Assembly: GCF_001618865.1 (NCBI RefSeq)
Contig: NZ_CP015136.1
Span: 2,453,001-2,517,000, forward strand
Length of the DNA: 64,000 bases
Source: Luteitalea pratensis
GTDB taxonomy: Bacteria > Acidobacteriota > Vicinamibacteria > Vicinamibacterales > Vicinamibacteraceae
Direction: 5' to 3'
The notes beneath the pieces were generated by a model. It did not search any database. It saw nothing but the letters and a program-made list of their open reading frames with translations, and had not been told where the DNA came from. Shown here piece after piece: positions 53,922 through 63,032 of the stretch. The number at the start of each line of letters is the position of its first letter. Position 1 is the first letter of the stretch. The position numbers and the translations under genes were made by a program.

Positions 53922-55280
53922 TTAGCGCGCCTTCGGCCACAGCGTGCCCTGGTCCTGCGTCGTCACGGGGCCGAGCCCCTTGTAGACGAACTTCTGCAGG
54001 CGTTTCCCCTCGTACGTCTCCGTGGTGTAGATGTTGCCGTGCGAGTCGGTCGCGATGCTGTGGACGCCGAAGAACTGACCCGGCTGGTGTCCGCCGTCAC
54101 CGAAGCTCGTGAGCAGTTGCAGTGACGCGCGCTGCACGATGTGGACGCGCTCGTTCCGTCCGTCAGCCACGAACAGGAACGTCTGCTGGGGATCCCGGGA
54201 GAACGCGATGTCCCAGACGGCGCCGTCGCCGCGCGTGTTCTTCGCGATGACGAGTTCCTTCACGAACGTGCCGTCGCGCTGGAACACCTGGATCCTGTTG
54301 TTGGCGCGATCGCACACGTAGACCAGGCCGTCATTCGAGATCTCCGCGCAGTGCACGGGGCTGCGGAACTGCCGGGCCGGCGGCGCCTCCGGATCGTACG
54401 GACCGAGATTGGTGTCGTCGGGCTTGTTGCCGTATGCGCCCCAGTACCGCTTGAACTTCCCGTTGTCGGCGTCGATGACGACCACGCGCTTGTTGCCATA
54501 CCCGTCGGCGACATACGCCTCGTTCATCTTCGGATCGACGGTGACCTTCGCAGCGCGCCAGAAGTTCTCCATGTCGTGGCTGCCGGCGTTCTTGCCCGGA
54601 TGGCCAACCTGCAACAGGAACTTCCCCTGTTTCGTGAACTTGAGGATCTGCGCGTCCGTCGGGTCGTTGCCGCCAATCCAGACGTTGCCCTTGTAGTCGA
54701 CCGTGATGCCGTGGTTGGTTCCCGGCCATTCGTACCCGGCGCCCGGACCGCCCCACTGGCCGACCAGATTGCCGTCGCGATCGAATTCCAGCACGGGCGG
54801 GGCGCCCTTGCAGCACGCCGACGGCGGCTCCTTGAGCGTTGTCGAGCCCGTGATGTTGACGGTGACGTGGCCCGTAGCCGGCTGCTGCGGTGCCGCGCCG
54901 GTGATCTGGAGGACCAGCGCGCCGGTACCGATGCCGCCCCGGGAGGCGCCCGGCAACGACAACCACGGCTGATCGCTGGCCGCCGTCCAGGTCGGCCCGT
55001 GCGTGTGGATGCCCTCGGTCATGATGTTGAGGCTCGCGTCACCGCGATGCACGATCCAGACGTGGTCCTGCGCATCGACCGCCACGCCGATTGTCTGGCC
55101 CAGCACCCAGTGATTGGGCAGCGGCCTGGGCCACAGCGGATCGACCTCGAAGGTGGGGGCCTGCACGCCGGTGGCACGCTGTGCCACGGCGATGCGCTCG
55201 AATGCTCCGCGCGCAACGAGCAACGCAGCAACGAGTACGAGGACGAGAGCCCCGAGAACGGCACGACGCGTGGCAGCCAT
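53922..55280 (-). CDS. secreted NHL-repeat six-bladed propeller
   Basis: 452 residues from the ATG at 55280 (GGGAGG at good spacing). A signal anchor (VLGALVLVLVAALLVARG) precedes NHL blades: VLGQTIGVAVDAQDHVWIVHRG, GTNHGITVDYKGNVWIGGND, AYVADGYGNKRVVVIDADNG, YVCDRANNRIQVF, SIATDSHGNIYTTETYEGKRLQKF. A cysteine pair in PPSACCKGAPP may bind a cofactor or form a disulphide. Similar proteins relate to peptidyl-amidating lyase-like propellers; enzymatic activity is not certain. It is divergent from the HupE/UreJ gene by 55 bp. Confidence 0.8.
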   Translation of the reverse strand: MAATRRAVLGALVLVLVAALLVARGAFERIAVAQRATGVQAPTFEVDPLWPRPLPNHWVLGQTIGVAVDAQDHVWIVHRGDASLNIMTEGIHTHGPTWTAASDQPWLSLPGASRGGIGTGALVLQITGAAPQQPATGHVTVNITGSTTLKEPPSACCKGAPPVLEFDRDGNLVGQWGGPGAGYEWPGTNHGITVDYKGNVWIGGNDPTDAQILKFTKQGKFLLQVGHPGKNAGSHDMENFWRAAKVTVDPKMNEAYVADGYGNKRVVVIDADNGKFKRYWGAYGNKPDDTNLGPYDPEAPPARQFRSPVHCAEISNDGLVYVCDRANNRIQVFQRDGTFVKELVIAKNTRGDGAVWDIAFSRDPQQTFLFVADGRNERVHIVQRASLQLLTSFGDGGHQPGQFFGVHSIATDSHGNIYTTETYEGKRLQKFVYKGLGPVTTQDQGTLWPKAR

Positions 55281-55335
55281 GTGCAACCTCCCGCGGGATG
55301 ATATAACCGGTCGCCAGCCCTGGCGGCCAGGTCCT

Positions 55336-56640
55336 ATGCGTTCGCGCGTGCTGACCCTTGTCGGAGTCCTTTTCGCGCTGCTGGTGTGGGCCGGCCGCCC
55401 GGCCGCCCACGATCTGCCCGCCGACGTCGTCGTCCACGCGTTCGTCAAGCCGGAGGGCCAGCGACTCCGGGTGCTCGTCCGCGTCCCGCTCGAGGCGATG
55501 CGCGACGTCGACTATCCGACGCGCGGGCCGGAAGGTCTGCTGGACTTGACGCGGATTGATCGCGCTCTCGCCGACGCCACCTCGCTCTGGCTGGTGCCTG
55601 CGTTCGAGATTCGGGAAGCGGACACGACGCTCGCGCGCCCGCGTATCGCATCGGCACGCATCTCGCTGCCGTCCGATCGCTCGTTCGTGAGTTACGAGCA
55701 GGCCCTCGCGCACGTCACGGGCCCGCCGCTCGACGCCGGCGCCCGGATCTACTGGAATCAGTCGCTGCTCGACGTCCTGCTGGAGTACGACATCCGTTCG
55801 GATCGATCCGCGTTGACGATCAATCCGGTGCTCGCGCGGCTCGGCGTGCGCGTCGCCACGGCCGTGCGGTTCCTCCCTCCCGGCGGTGGAGTCCGGGCCT
55901 TCGAGTGGGTCGGCAACCCCGGCCTCGTCCGCCTCGATCCCCGCTGGCACCAGGCGGCCTGGCGATTCGTGCAGCTGGGATTCAGCCACATCCTCGGCGG
56001 TGCGGATCACCTGCTCTTTCTTGTCTGCCTCGCGATCCCGATTCGCCGGCTCAGGGCCCTCGTGCCCGCCGTCACTGCCTTTGCCGTTGCGCATTCGATT
56101 ACGCTCATCGCGTCGGCCTTCGATCTCGCGCCAAGCGCGCTCTGGTTCCCGCCACTCATCGAGACACTCATCGCGCTCTCGATCGTCTGCATGGCGATCG
56201 AGAACATGATGGCCTCGACGTTCGCTCATCGCTGGGTGCTGGCCTTCGGGTTCGGCCTGGTGCATGGCTTCGGCTTCGGGTTTGCACTGCGCGAGTCCCT
56301 CCAGTTCGCCGGAGCGCACCTGGTGGCGTCACTGCTGGCGTTCAATGTCGGCGTCGAACTCGGACAGGTGCTCGTCCTGCTGTTGATCCTGCCGCCCCTG
56401 GCGCTCGCGTTCCGGCATGCGGCCTCCGAGCGAGTCGGCACCATCGTCTTGTCGGCCGTTGTGGCGCACGTTGCGTGGCACTGGATGGTGGACCGCGGCG
56501 CCCAACTCGCCCGGTTCAGCATTGAATGGCCGCAGTTGGATGCCGCGTTCGCCGCGGCGACGGCCGGCTGGCTGGTGATCCTGGTGGTCGCCGCAGGCGC
56601 CCTCCGGCTGCTCCGGGCCTTCCGCGACGCCATGCTTTGA
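55336..56640 (+). CDS. HupE/UreJ family membrane protein
   Basis: 434 residues. A signal peptide and about 190 residues of extracytoplasmic domain (LPADVVVHAFVKPEGQRLRV onward) lead into the HupE/UreJ membrane domain. The first helices hold the family motif GFSHILGGADHLLFLVCLAIP and later HSITLIASAF, AIENMMAS, FGLVHGFGFGFAL and FNVGVELGQ, with conserved His and Asp residues thought to bind nickel or another metal. Seven to eight membrane segments. Metal uptake is the usual proposal; no nickel enzyme gene adjoins it, so the ligand is unassigned. Confidence 0.82.
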   Translation: MRSRVLTLVGVLFALLVWAGRPAAHDLPADVVVHAFVKPEGQRLRVLVRVPLEAMRDVDYPTRGPEGLLDLTRIDRALADATSLWLVPAFEIREADTTLARPRIASARISLPSDRSFVSYEQALAHVTGPPLDAGARIYWNQSLLDVLLEYDIRSDRSALTINPVLARLGVRVATAVRFLPPGGGVRAFEWVGNPGLVRLDPRWHQAAWRFVQLGFSHILGGADHLLFLVCLAIPIRRLRALVPAVTAFAVAHSITLIASAFDLAPSALWFPPLIETLIALSIVCMAIENMMASTFAHRWVLAFGFGLVHGFGFGFALRESLQFAGAHLVASLLAFNVGVELGQVLVLLLILPPLALAFRHAASERVGTIVLSAVVAHVAWHWMVDRGAQLARFSIEWPQLDAAFAAATAGWLVILVVAAGALRLLRAFRDAML

Positions 56641-56650
56641 CGAGGAGAGC

Positions 56651-56765
56651 GTAGGCGTCGACCTTCAGTTCGACGCTCGCAATGACGTCGGGCCGGAGCG
56701 GCCAAGCACCTGCGTCCTCATGCGGCGTTGGCAGCGACAGGCCGCGCTCGGAGAGCGGGCCCTAC
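56651..56765. repeat. two REP-like palindromes (GTAG at left, CTAC at right)
   Basis: GTAG at 56651-56654 with stem GCGTCGA(CCTTCAGT)TCGACGC to 56676. A second, different palindrome GGCCGCGCTC, GGA, GAGCGGGCC ends in CTAC (56762-56765). The second matches the right half of the pair at 3408-3465. Confidence 0.7.
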
Positions 56766-56812
56766 CAGATCCGAGTAGACTGCCGCACCGGGTTCGGCAG
56801 ATAGGAGTCGGG

Positions 56813-57979
56813 ATGTCACTCTCACGAAGAGCCGCATTGTCGCGTGTGGGTGCCGTGGCGGGAGCCTCGGCCCTTGGTGCCACTGGGCAAGTGGTGCGCA
56901 CCGCTGCTGGACAGTCGGCGCCGATGCCATCCGCGGGCGCGCAGGCGCTGAACCTGTCCGACTACGAGGGGCTCGCCCGCGAGCGGCTTCCGCACATGGT
57001 GTACGAGTTTGTCGCGAGTGGCGCGGCGGACGAACACACCTTGCGCTGGAACCGGGAGGCGTACGACCGAATCAGGTTGCAGCCGCAGGCATTGGTCGAC
57101 GTGTCCACGCTCGATACCCGGGTGTCGCTCTTCGGCCAGGAGCTTCCGTTCCCCATTCTGCTCGCGCCCACGTCCTTCCACCGCGCCATACACCCTGAAG
57201 GTGAGCTCGAGACTGCGCGAGGCGCAGGCGCAGCCTCTGCCACCCTCGTGGTCAGCACGGCCACCAATACCAGGATCGAGGACATCGCACGTGTCGCGAC
57301 TCATCCGCTATGGTTTCAGATGTATATCCAGCGCGATCGCGGGTTCACGCGCGAGTTGGTGCAACAGGTCCAGGGGGCCAATTGCCGCGCGCTCTGTGTG
57401 ACGGTCGACCGAGCGTCGCTCGGCGCAAGGAATCGCAGCCAGCGCGTGAACTTCACGCTTCCGAGTGGCGTGACGACGCCGTACCTCAGCGACATCAACA
57501 CCGGCTCGAAGCAGGTCTTGAGCGCCAACTACCAGGTTACGTGGAAGGACGTCGAATGGCTGCGCTCGTTTGCGAAGGTCCCGGTGTTGCTCAAGGGGAT
57601 CCTGAATCCTGCGGATGCGGACCGTGCGGTGCGTGAGGGCGTCGCCGGCATCATGGTGTCCAATCATGGCGCGCGCAATCTCGATACGCTGCCGGCAACG
57701 ATCGACGCACTACCGCTGGTGGCCGACAAGGTGGCTGGCCGCGTGCCCATCCTGGTCGACGGCGGCATCCGGCGAGGCACCGATGTCGTCAAGGCGCTGG
57801 CCCTGGGTGCGTCTGCGGTCCTGATCGGTCGCCCGTATCTCTACGCACTCGGCGTGGACGGGGCCGCCGGCGTGAGCCGGATGATCAACATTCTGCGGAG
57901 CGAACTCGAGATGGCCATGGCGCTCACCGGTTGTCCGACGCTCCGGAGCATCGATCGCTCCGTCCTCTGGCCGCACTGA
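56813..57979 (+). CDS. Tat-exported FMN-dependent alpha-hydroxy-acid oxidase
   Basis: 388 residues from the ATG at 56813 (AGGAG upstream). A twin-arginine signal (LSRRAALSRVGAVAGASAL) precedes the TIM barrel of the lactate/glycolate oxidase family: PHMVYEFVASGAADEHTLRWN, LAPTSFHRAIHPEGE, the catalytic SNHGARNLD (S-N-H-G with active-site His) and VPILVDGGIRRGTDVVKALALGASAVLIGRPYLY. It oxidises an L-2-hydroxy acid. Export of a flavoprotein of this family is unusual but consistent with the Tat motif. The usual GGRQLD is replaced by GARNLD. The electron acceptor may be O2 or a membrane carrier. Confidence 0.83.
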   Translation: MSLSRRAALSRVGAVAGASALGATGQVVRTAAGQSAPMPSAGAQALNLSDYEGLARERLPHMVYEFVASGAADEHTLRWNREAYDRIRLQPQALVDVSTLDTRVSLFGQELPFPILLAPTSFHRAIHPEGELETARGAGAASATLVVSTATNTRIEDIARVATHPLWFQMYIQRDRGFTRELVQQVQGANCRALCVTVDRASLGARNRSQRVNFTLPSGVTTPYLSDINTGSKQVLSANYQVTWKDVEWLRSFAKVPVLLKGILNPADADRAVREGVAGIMVSNHGARNLDTLPATIDALPLVADKVAGRVPILVDGGIRRGTDVVKALALGASAVLIGRPYLYALGVDGAAGVSRMINILRSELEMAMALTGCPTLRSIDRSVLWPH

Positions 57980-58006
57980 GCCAGGCGCCGCCGGCCGCTA
58001 CACGAA

Positions 58007-58112
58007 TCCTCCGTCCTTCGTCCTCTTCCTCTGTCTTCCGTCCTCCCTCCGTCCTCCCTCCGTCCTCCCTCCGTCCTCCTCCCTCCTCCATCCTCCCTCC
58101 TCCGTCCTCGCT
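58007..58112. repeat. 7-/11-bp pyrimidine-rich tandem array, unit TCCTCCG
   Basis: About 15 TCCTCCG-type heptamers containing three perfect 11-mers (TCCTCCCTCCG). It is the complement of the GAGGACG family at 29457 and 36871 and lies between the alpha-hydroxy-acid oxidase and Nramp-like genes. Confidence 0.85.
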
Positions 58113-58116
58113 GGGG

Positions 58117-58122
58117 TACCAT
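58117..58122 (+). promoter_or_regulatory. leaderless-type -10 box (TACCAT)
   Basis: TACCAT is followed by CTCCCCGCC and the ATG at 58132. The spacer shares TCCCCGCC with the nucleoside-transporter promoter at 29669. Confidence 0.45.
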
Positions 58123-58131
58123 CTCCCCGCC

Positions 58132-59604
58132 ATGCACAAGCCAGTCGCAGGACAACCTTCCGGCCCGGGATCCGACGACACGCTCAAGGATGTCCCGTCA
58201 GGCTGCCTGCCGCCGATGAAGGTGCGCGACATGCCGGAGCCGCTGCCACTGACGAAGATCCTCGGGCCGAGCGTCATCCTCGCCGGGCTGGGCGTCGGCT
58301 CCGGCGAGTACATCATCTGGCCGTTCATCACCTCCGCGGTGGGGCCCGCCTTCCTGTGGGCTGCCGTCCTCAGCGTGACGTTCCAGTACTTCATCAACAT
58401 GGAGATCGAGCGCTACACGCTGGTCACCGGCGAGACGGCGATTGCGGGGTTCGTCCGGCGCTGGCGACACTGGGGCTGGATCTTCTGTCTCTTCACGCTG
58501 GTGCCGAACATGTGGCCGGGCTGGGCGACCGGCGGCGTCACCGCGTTCACGTTCCTGGTCGGTGGTGGCAACGTTGGCTACATCACGGTAGGCGTGATGG
58601 TCGCCATCGGCTTCTCGCTGACGATGTCGCCGGTCGTGTACAAGACGCTGGAGCGCGCGCAGTTCTTCAAGGTCGCGCTGACGCTCGTGTTCCTCTCGGT
58701 GGCGATCGCGGCCGCCATCGAACCATCGGCGTGGGCCGATCTCCCGCAGGCGGTGACGGGTATCGGCACGCTCCCGGATTCGACGGCGATTCCGATTACG
58801 CTCCTGCTCAGTGCGCTCGTGTTCGCCGGCGCCGGCGGCGTCAACAACCTCGCGCAGAGCAACTGGATCCGCGACAAGGGGTTCGGGATGGGCGCCTACA
58901 TCCCGCGTATCGTGTCGCCGATTACCGGCGAGGACGTCGCCCTGCCCACCACCGGCGTGATGATGCGCACCGACGCGGCCAACCTGGCGCGGTTCGCGGT
59001 CTGGTGGAAGCGGGCCAACACCGAGCAACTGGTGAGTTTCTGGTTCATCTGCATCTTCTCGATCGTGACGTTTTCGATGCTCGCGCATTCGACCATCAGC
59101 GGGCAGCAGTTCTCCGCGCAGGCCAACCTCGGGTTCATCAAGGCCGAAGGCGAGATGCTGCAGAAGGTGGTCGCCCCGTGGTTCGGCAAGTTCTTCTGGG
59201 TCTTCGGGTCGATGTCGCTGGTGCTGGTCGCGCTCGGCACGGTCGATTACATCGCCCGCATCGTCGCCGACATCCTGCGCACCGTGTACCTGCAGGGCAA
59301 TGAGTTGTGGAGCGAGAGCCGCATCTACTTCTTCGCGGTGTGGGCGGGCGTGGTCTCGGGGTCGGTGATCCTGCTCAGCGGCGTGCAGCAGCCGCTCGTG
59401 CTGCTGATGACGGCGGCCTGCCTCAACGGGCTGGTGATGGTGGTCTACGGCGTGCTGTTGATCCAGTTGAACCTGCGCGGCCTGCCAAAACCGCTCCGGA
59501 TCCACGGCATGCGACTGGTGATGCTGGTGCTCGCGACTGCGTTCTATGCGTTCTTCGGCGGCTGGCTGGTGATCGCCCAGGTACGCGCGTTCCTCGGCGC
59601 GTAA
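58132..59604 (+). CDS. Nramp-family-like membrane transporter
   Basis: 490 residues, about 11-12 membrane segments of the LeuT fold. After a soluble N-terminus, helix 1 reads GPSVILAGLGVGSGEYIIWPF and helix 6 AGAGGVNNLAQSNWIRDKG, where true Mn2+/Fe2+ Nramp proteins have DPGN and MPH. The protein thus belongs to the Nramp superfamily but lacks its canonical metal-site residues. The substrate may be another ion or small molecule. The ATG at 58132 has a TANNNT box 9 nt before it. The long TCCTCC repeat lies directly upstream of that box. Confidence 0.75.
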   Translation: MHKPVAGQPSGPGSDDTLKDVPSGCLPPMKVRDMPEPLPLTKILGPSVILAGLGVGSGEYIIWPFITSAVGPAFLWAAVLSVTFQYFINMEIERYTLVTGETAIAGFVRRWRHWGWIFCLFTLVPNMWPGWATGGVTAFTFLVGGGNVGYITVGVMVAIGFSLTMSPVVYKTLERAQFFKVALTLVFLSVAIAAAIEPSAWADLPQAVTGIGTLPDSTAIPITLLLSALVFAGAGGVNNLAQSNWIRDKGFGMGAYIPRIVSPITGEDVALPTTGVMMRTDAANLARFAVWWKRANTEQLVSFWFICIFSIVTFSMLAHSTISGQQFSAQANLGFIKAEGEMLQKVVAPWFGKFFWVFGSMSLVLVALGTVDYIARIVADILRTVYLQGNELWSESRIYFFAVWAGVVSGSVILLSGVQQPLVLLMTAACLNGLVMVVYGVLLIQLNLRGLPKPLRIHGMRLVMLVLATAFYAFFGGWLVIAQVRAFLGA

Positions 59605-59611
59605 ACGCCGG

Positions 59612-61300
59612 TTATCGTTCAGCGGTCGTTTGTCGACCTGCTGGCTCCGCCAGCGCGATCCCCGACGGCACGTTCGGATCGGTCGCGCCGGTCCTGGCGG
59701 CCTCCGGCGAGGCCCACGGCCGTGCCGACATCCCGACCTCGTGCTCCAGCATGTGGCGCACGGCCGGCCGGGTGCCGTCGGCGATCAGCGCTTCCACGCG
59801 CGCCTCGACCTCGCGATCGGCGTTGGTCACGCGCTGGTGCTGCCGCAGGTGATCGATCCACGTCGGGCTCTCGAACCGTTCGATCCAGCGATCTGGCTCC
59901 GCGACGTCCTGCAGCAGGCTCCAGGCACGCGCGCCATCCCGGCGCCGGACCCGCCTTAGCCCGTCCATCGCTTGCAGGAACGGCGTGTGCCGGCTCGCCG
60001 GGACGATGTACTCGAGGACGGTGACGACGGGGCCGGCGTCCGGGGGTAGCGCCAGGGCGACACGCGGATCACGCCACGCACCGGACGGCTCGACGTCGAG
60101 TGCCTCCTGGTCGGGCAGGTGCAACCAGGCACCGAGCGCCGCCGACATCACCATCAGTCCGCCCGCCGTCGTCACCGCCGCGCGAAGGCCGAAGCCGTCC
60201 GCGACATGTCCCCACGTCCAGCTGCCAAACGCCAGGCCGCCGAACGTGGCCATCTGGTACACCGACATCGTTCGCCCGACAACCCAGCGTGGAGACGCGA
60301 GTTGCACGAGGATGTTGAACGTCGAGAGCGCGAGGACCCAGCATGCGCCGGCGGCGACGAGCGCCAGGATCGTCAGGGGCAGCGACGTGCTCAGCCCGGT
60401 GCACACCGAGCCGATGCCGAACACGATCGAACTGACGCCGACGATGCGCTCGTTGCTGAGGGAGTGCCGCAGTCGTGCGCTCGTCAACGCGCCGAGGACG
60501 GCGCCACTGCCGAACGCGCCGAGCAGCAACCCGTAGACGAGCGGTCCACCGGCGAGAGCGTCGCGCGCGACCAGCGGCAGCAGCGCCCAGATCGCCGCCG
60601 CGAGCAGCCCGAAGACGGCCGCGCGCACCAGCACCCGATTGATGCGGGATGACAGCGACGCGTAGCGCAGGCCCGCGCCCATGGCCGGCAGCAGGCTCTC
60701 GGGCGCGATGTCGAACTCCTGCGCCGGACGCTGCCATTGCAGGAGCACGACGATCAGGCCGACGTAGGAAATCGCGTTCACGAGGAATGCCGCATCGGCG
60801 CCGAAGCTCGCGACGACCAACCCGCCGATGGCCGGTCCGGACGCCCGCGCGAGGTTGAAGCCCAGGCTGTTCAGGGCGATCGCGCCGGGCAGGTCCTCAC
60901 GTGGTACCTGTTCGCCGACGCTGGACTGCCACGCCGGTCCGTTGAGCGCGGCACCGCAGCCGATCATGAACGTGAAGGCGAGCAGGACCCACGGCGTCAG
61001 CGCGTCCAGGTGCGCCAGGGCCGCCAGCACCGCCGAGACGGCCAGCATCCAGCCCTGGGCGGCGAGCATCACGCGACGGCGATCGCGGATATCGGCCAGC
61101 GCCCCGGCTGCCAGGGAGAGCAGCATGATCGGCAGCGACGTGGACGCCTGCACCAGCGACACCATGTCTGCCGATGGCGCGAGCGAAGTCATCAGCCACG
61201 ACGCGCCGACACCCTGGATCAGGCTGCCGAAGTTCGACACCAGGTTCGCCACCCAGATCGCGAAGAACGTGCGATGGCGGAAGGGAGCGAATGTGCTCAC
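59612..61300 (-). CDS. MFS exporter (EntS/DHA3-like) with C-terminal extension
   Basis: 562 residues. Twelve membrane segments of the EntS-like DHA3 group: FRHRTFFAIWVANLVSNFGSLIQGVGASWLMTSL, the GALADIRDRRRVMLAAQ loop, GLRYASLSSRINRVLVRAAVFG. A cytosolic C-terminal extension of about 130 residues (VVTVLEYIVPASRHTPFLQAMDGL..., RDGARAWSLLQDVAEPDRWIERFE) resembles antibiotic-monooxygenase/DUF3291-type domains found fused to such exporters. The GTG at 61300 has TAGGCT 7 nt upstream, both formed by a heptamer array. Substrate unknown. It is co-directional with the Gfo gene but separated by 220 bp of repeats. Confidence 0.85.
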   Translation of the reverse strand: MSTFAPFRHRTFFAIWVANLVSNFGSLIQGVGASWLMTSLAPSADMVSLVQASTSLPIMLLSLAAGALADIRDRRRVMLAAQGWMLAVSAVLAALAHLDALTPWVLLAFTFMIGCGAALNGPAWQSSVGEQVPREDLPGAIALNSLGFNLARASGPAIGGLVVASFGADAAFLVNAISYVGLIVVLLQWQRPAQEFDIAPESLLPAMGAGLRYASLSSRINRVLVRAAVFGLLAAAIWALLPLVARDALAGGPLVYGLLLGAFGSGAVLGALTSARLRHSLSNERIVGVSSIVFGIGSVCTGLSTSLPLTILALVAAGACWVLALSTFNILVQLASPRWVVGRTMSVYQMATFGGLAFGSWTWGHVADGFGLRAAVTTAGGLMVMSAALGAWLHLPDQEALDVEPSGAWRDPRVALALPPDAGPVVTVLEYIVPASRHTPFLQAMDGLRRVRRRDGARAWSLLQDVAEPDRWIERFESPTWIDHLRQHQRVTNADREVEARVEALIADGTRPAVRHMLEHEVGMSARPWASPEAARTGATDPNVPSGIALAEPAGRQTTAER

Positions 61301-61339
61301 AGCCTACAGCCTACAGCCTGGAGGCTGTAGGCTCAGGCG
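61298..61339. repeat. 7-bp array at the start codon of the MFS exporter, unit GGCTGTA (minus strand)
   Basis: CACAGCC, TACAGCC twice, TGGAGGC, TGTAGGC, TCAGGCG on the plus strand, with a perfect palindrome AGCCTACAGCCT, GG, AGGCTGTAGGCT around 61308-61333. On the minus strand the sequence ending at the GTG start is identical over 20 or more bases to the sequence at 25387-25409 before the antiporter start. Confidence 0.85.
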
Positions 61340-61383
61340 CACGGGGATGGCTGACGGTGCCCGGTGTACAGTGCCCGACGGAG

Positions 61384-61450
61384 GTCACAGGTCTCAGGAC
61401 TCAGGTCTCAGGCAAGCACTGCCTAAACTTGAGACCTGAGACTTGAGTCG
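61384..61450. repeat. 7-bp array as inverted repeat, unit CAGGTCT / GAGACCT
   Basis: CAGGTCT, CAGGACT, CAGGTCT, CAGGCAA, then after GCACTGCCTAAA the complementary units CTTGAGACCTGAGACTTGAG. It forms a hairpin with GGCA/TGCC near its tip. Confidence 0.8.
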
Positions 61451-61453
61451 TGG

Positions 61454-61524
61454 CGTTCAAGCGTCAAGCATCAAGCATCAAGCATCAAGCATCAAGCGTT
61501 AGGCGTTAGGCGTTAGGCGTCAGG
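61454..61524. repeat. 7-bp tandem array, CATCAAG to CGTTAGG, containing the stop of the Gfo gene
   Basis: GTTCAAG, CGTCAAG, CATCAAG four times, CGTTAGG three times, CGTCAGG in one register. The minus-strand TGA of the next gene (61520-61522) lies in the last unit. Confidence 0.85.
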
Positions 61525-62905
61525 TCGGCAGCCCATACGGATGCCGCTGCGGCCGCGAGAGCAGGGCGTTCGCCTCGTCGTCGTCGCGGAAGCGTTCGGT
61601 GACCGGATCCCAGTGCAGTGGCCGTGGCAGCTTCATCGCGATGTGGTGGAGCAAGCAGGTCGAGCAGGCGCGGTGGGCGACTTCGACCGGCGCAATCGGC
61701 TGCTGACGAGTACGGATGCACTCGAGCCAGTTGCCGTGATGGTCGCTGCTCTTGTAGAGGTGCACCCCGTCGGAGCCGATCACCGAGTCGAGGATGCGCG
61801 GATCGCTCGCCGCGAGCGCCTGCGCGTCCTTCAGCTTGGCACCGGGGTCGCTCGACGTGACCGTCTCGTTGCCCCGCGAGACGAAGATCCATCCGTCGGT
61901 GCCTTCGAAGCGGATGCCGTTGGGGAAGTCACCACTGACGGTCATCACCACGCCGTCGGCGTAGCGGCCCTCGGTGCGGAAGGGCCCGTGCACGTTCCAG
62001 AGCCCGCTCTTCGGGAATTCGGCCTTGCCGCTGACTTCGACCGGCCCCGTGAACTCCGTGCCCATGCCCCAGTGCGCCGTGTCGATGTGGTGCGCGCCCC
62101 AGCCGGTGATCATGCCGGCGCCGAACTGTTCACAGCGCAGCCATCCTGGCCGGTCGTAACCGACCTGCGGGTGGACGCGCTTCTCGGTGTAGTACACGCG
62201 TGGCGTCGAGCCGAGCCACATGTCGTAGTTGAAATGCGGCGGCACCGGCATCTCGGGCTCGTCCTGACCGGCGGGATCCCCGGGCAAGCCGACCTGGACG
62301 GTCTTCAACTGGCCGACGCGCCCGTTGCGGACGAGTTCACAGGCGCGAAGGAACTGCGGCTGCGAACGCTGCTGGCTGCCGATCTGGAAGATGACGCCAG
62401 TGCGATGCACGGCATCACTGAGGGCACGGCCCTCGGCGATTGTCAGCGAGGCTGGCTTCTGCAGGTAGATGTCCTTGCCGGCACGCGCCGCGGCCATCGC
62501 GATCGCCGCATGCCAGTGGTCGGGGGTGCTGATGACGACGGCGTCGATGTCGCGATTGGCGAGCAGTTCGCGGTAGTCGGCGTAGCCGGTTACGCCGTCG
62601 TACGGCTTGCCGCTGCTCTTCGCGTACTGGCCGTTGATCAGGGTCTTCGCATCGTCGACGCGCCGGGCGTCGAGGTCGCAGACGGCCATGATCCGGGCCT
62701 GCGAGAACTTCCAGAGCCCGGGCATGTCGTGGCCGCGAGAGATGCGGCCGACGCCGATCGCGCCGATGGTGATCTGGTTGCTCGGCGCCTGCGCACCCAG
62801 GACCGTGGCAGGCACGATGCTGGGGAAGCCGGTGACCGCGGTCGAAACCACCGCCGCGGTTTTCAGGAACTGGCGCCTGGAGCTTGCACGTTGTGTGTTG
62901 GTCAT
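61520..62905 (-). CDS. Tat-exported Gfo/Idh/MocA-family oxidoreductase
   Basis: 461 residues from the ATG at 62905. A twin-arginine signal (SSRRQFLKTAAVVSTAVTG) leads into the Rossmann domain TIGAIGVGRISRGHDMPGL, the cofactor motif AVVISTPDHWHAAIAMAAARAGKDIYLQKPAS and the Gfo C-terminal sheet (FQIGSQQRSQPQFLRACELVRNGRVG; GWGAHHIDTAHWGMG). Such proteins oxidise or reduce sugars with tightly bound NAD(P) in the periplasm. The protein end is built from the heptamer array. A second Gfo gene lies directly upstream in the same direction. Confidence 0.88.
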   Translation of the reverse strand: MTNTQRASSRRQFLKTAAVVSTAVTGFPSIVPATVLGAQAPSNQITIGAIGVGRISRGHDMPGLWKFSQARIMAVCDLDARRVDDAKTLINGQYAKSSGKPYDGVTGYADYRELLANRDIDAVVISTPDHWHAAIAMAAARAGKDIYLQKPASLTIAEGRALSDAVHRTGVIFQIGSQQRSQPQFLRACELVRNGRVGQLKTVQVGLPGDPAGQDEPEMPVPPHFNYDMWLGSTPRVYYTEKRVHPQVGYDRPGWLRCEQFGAGMITGWGAHHIDTAHWGMGTEFTGPVEVSGKAEFPKSGLWNVHGPFRTEGRYADGVVMTVSGDFPNGIRFEGTDGWIFVSRGNETVTSSDPGAKLKDAQALAASDPRILDSVIGSDGVHLYKSSDHHGNWLECIRTRQQPIAPVEVAHRACSTCLLHHIAMKLPRPLHWDPVTERFRDDDEANALLSRPQRHPYGLPT

Positions 62906-63032
62906 CGGTGTGAGTTGTGCGATGTCGCCGGACAGTGGCAAGCGTTCTCGACATTTCCGCATTGCCGCATTCCAGCATTGCCGCCCACGGGCGCCCGGCG
63001 GGCGTCCCGTGAGGTTCGTTGGGCTCTGGCGG

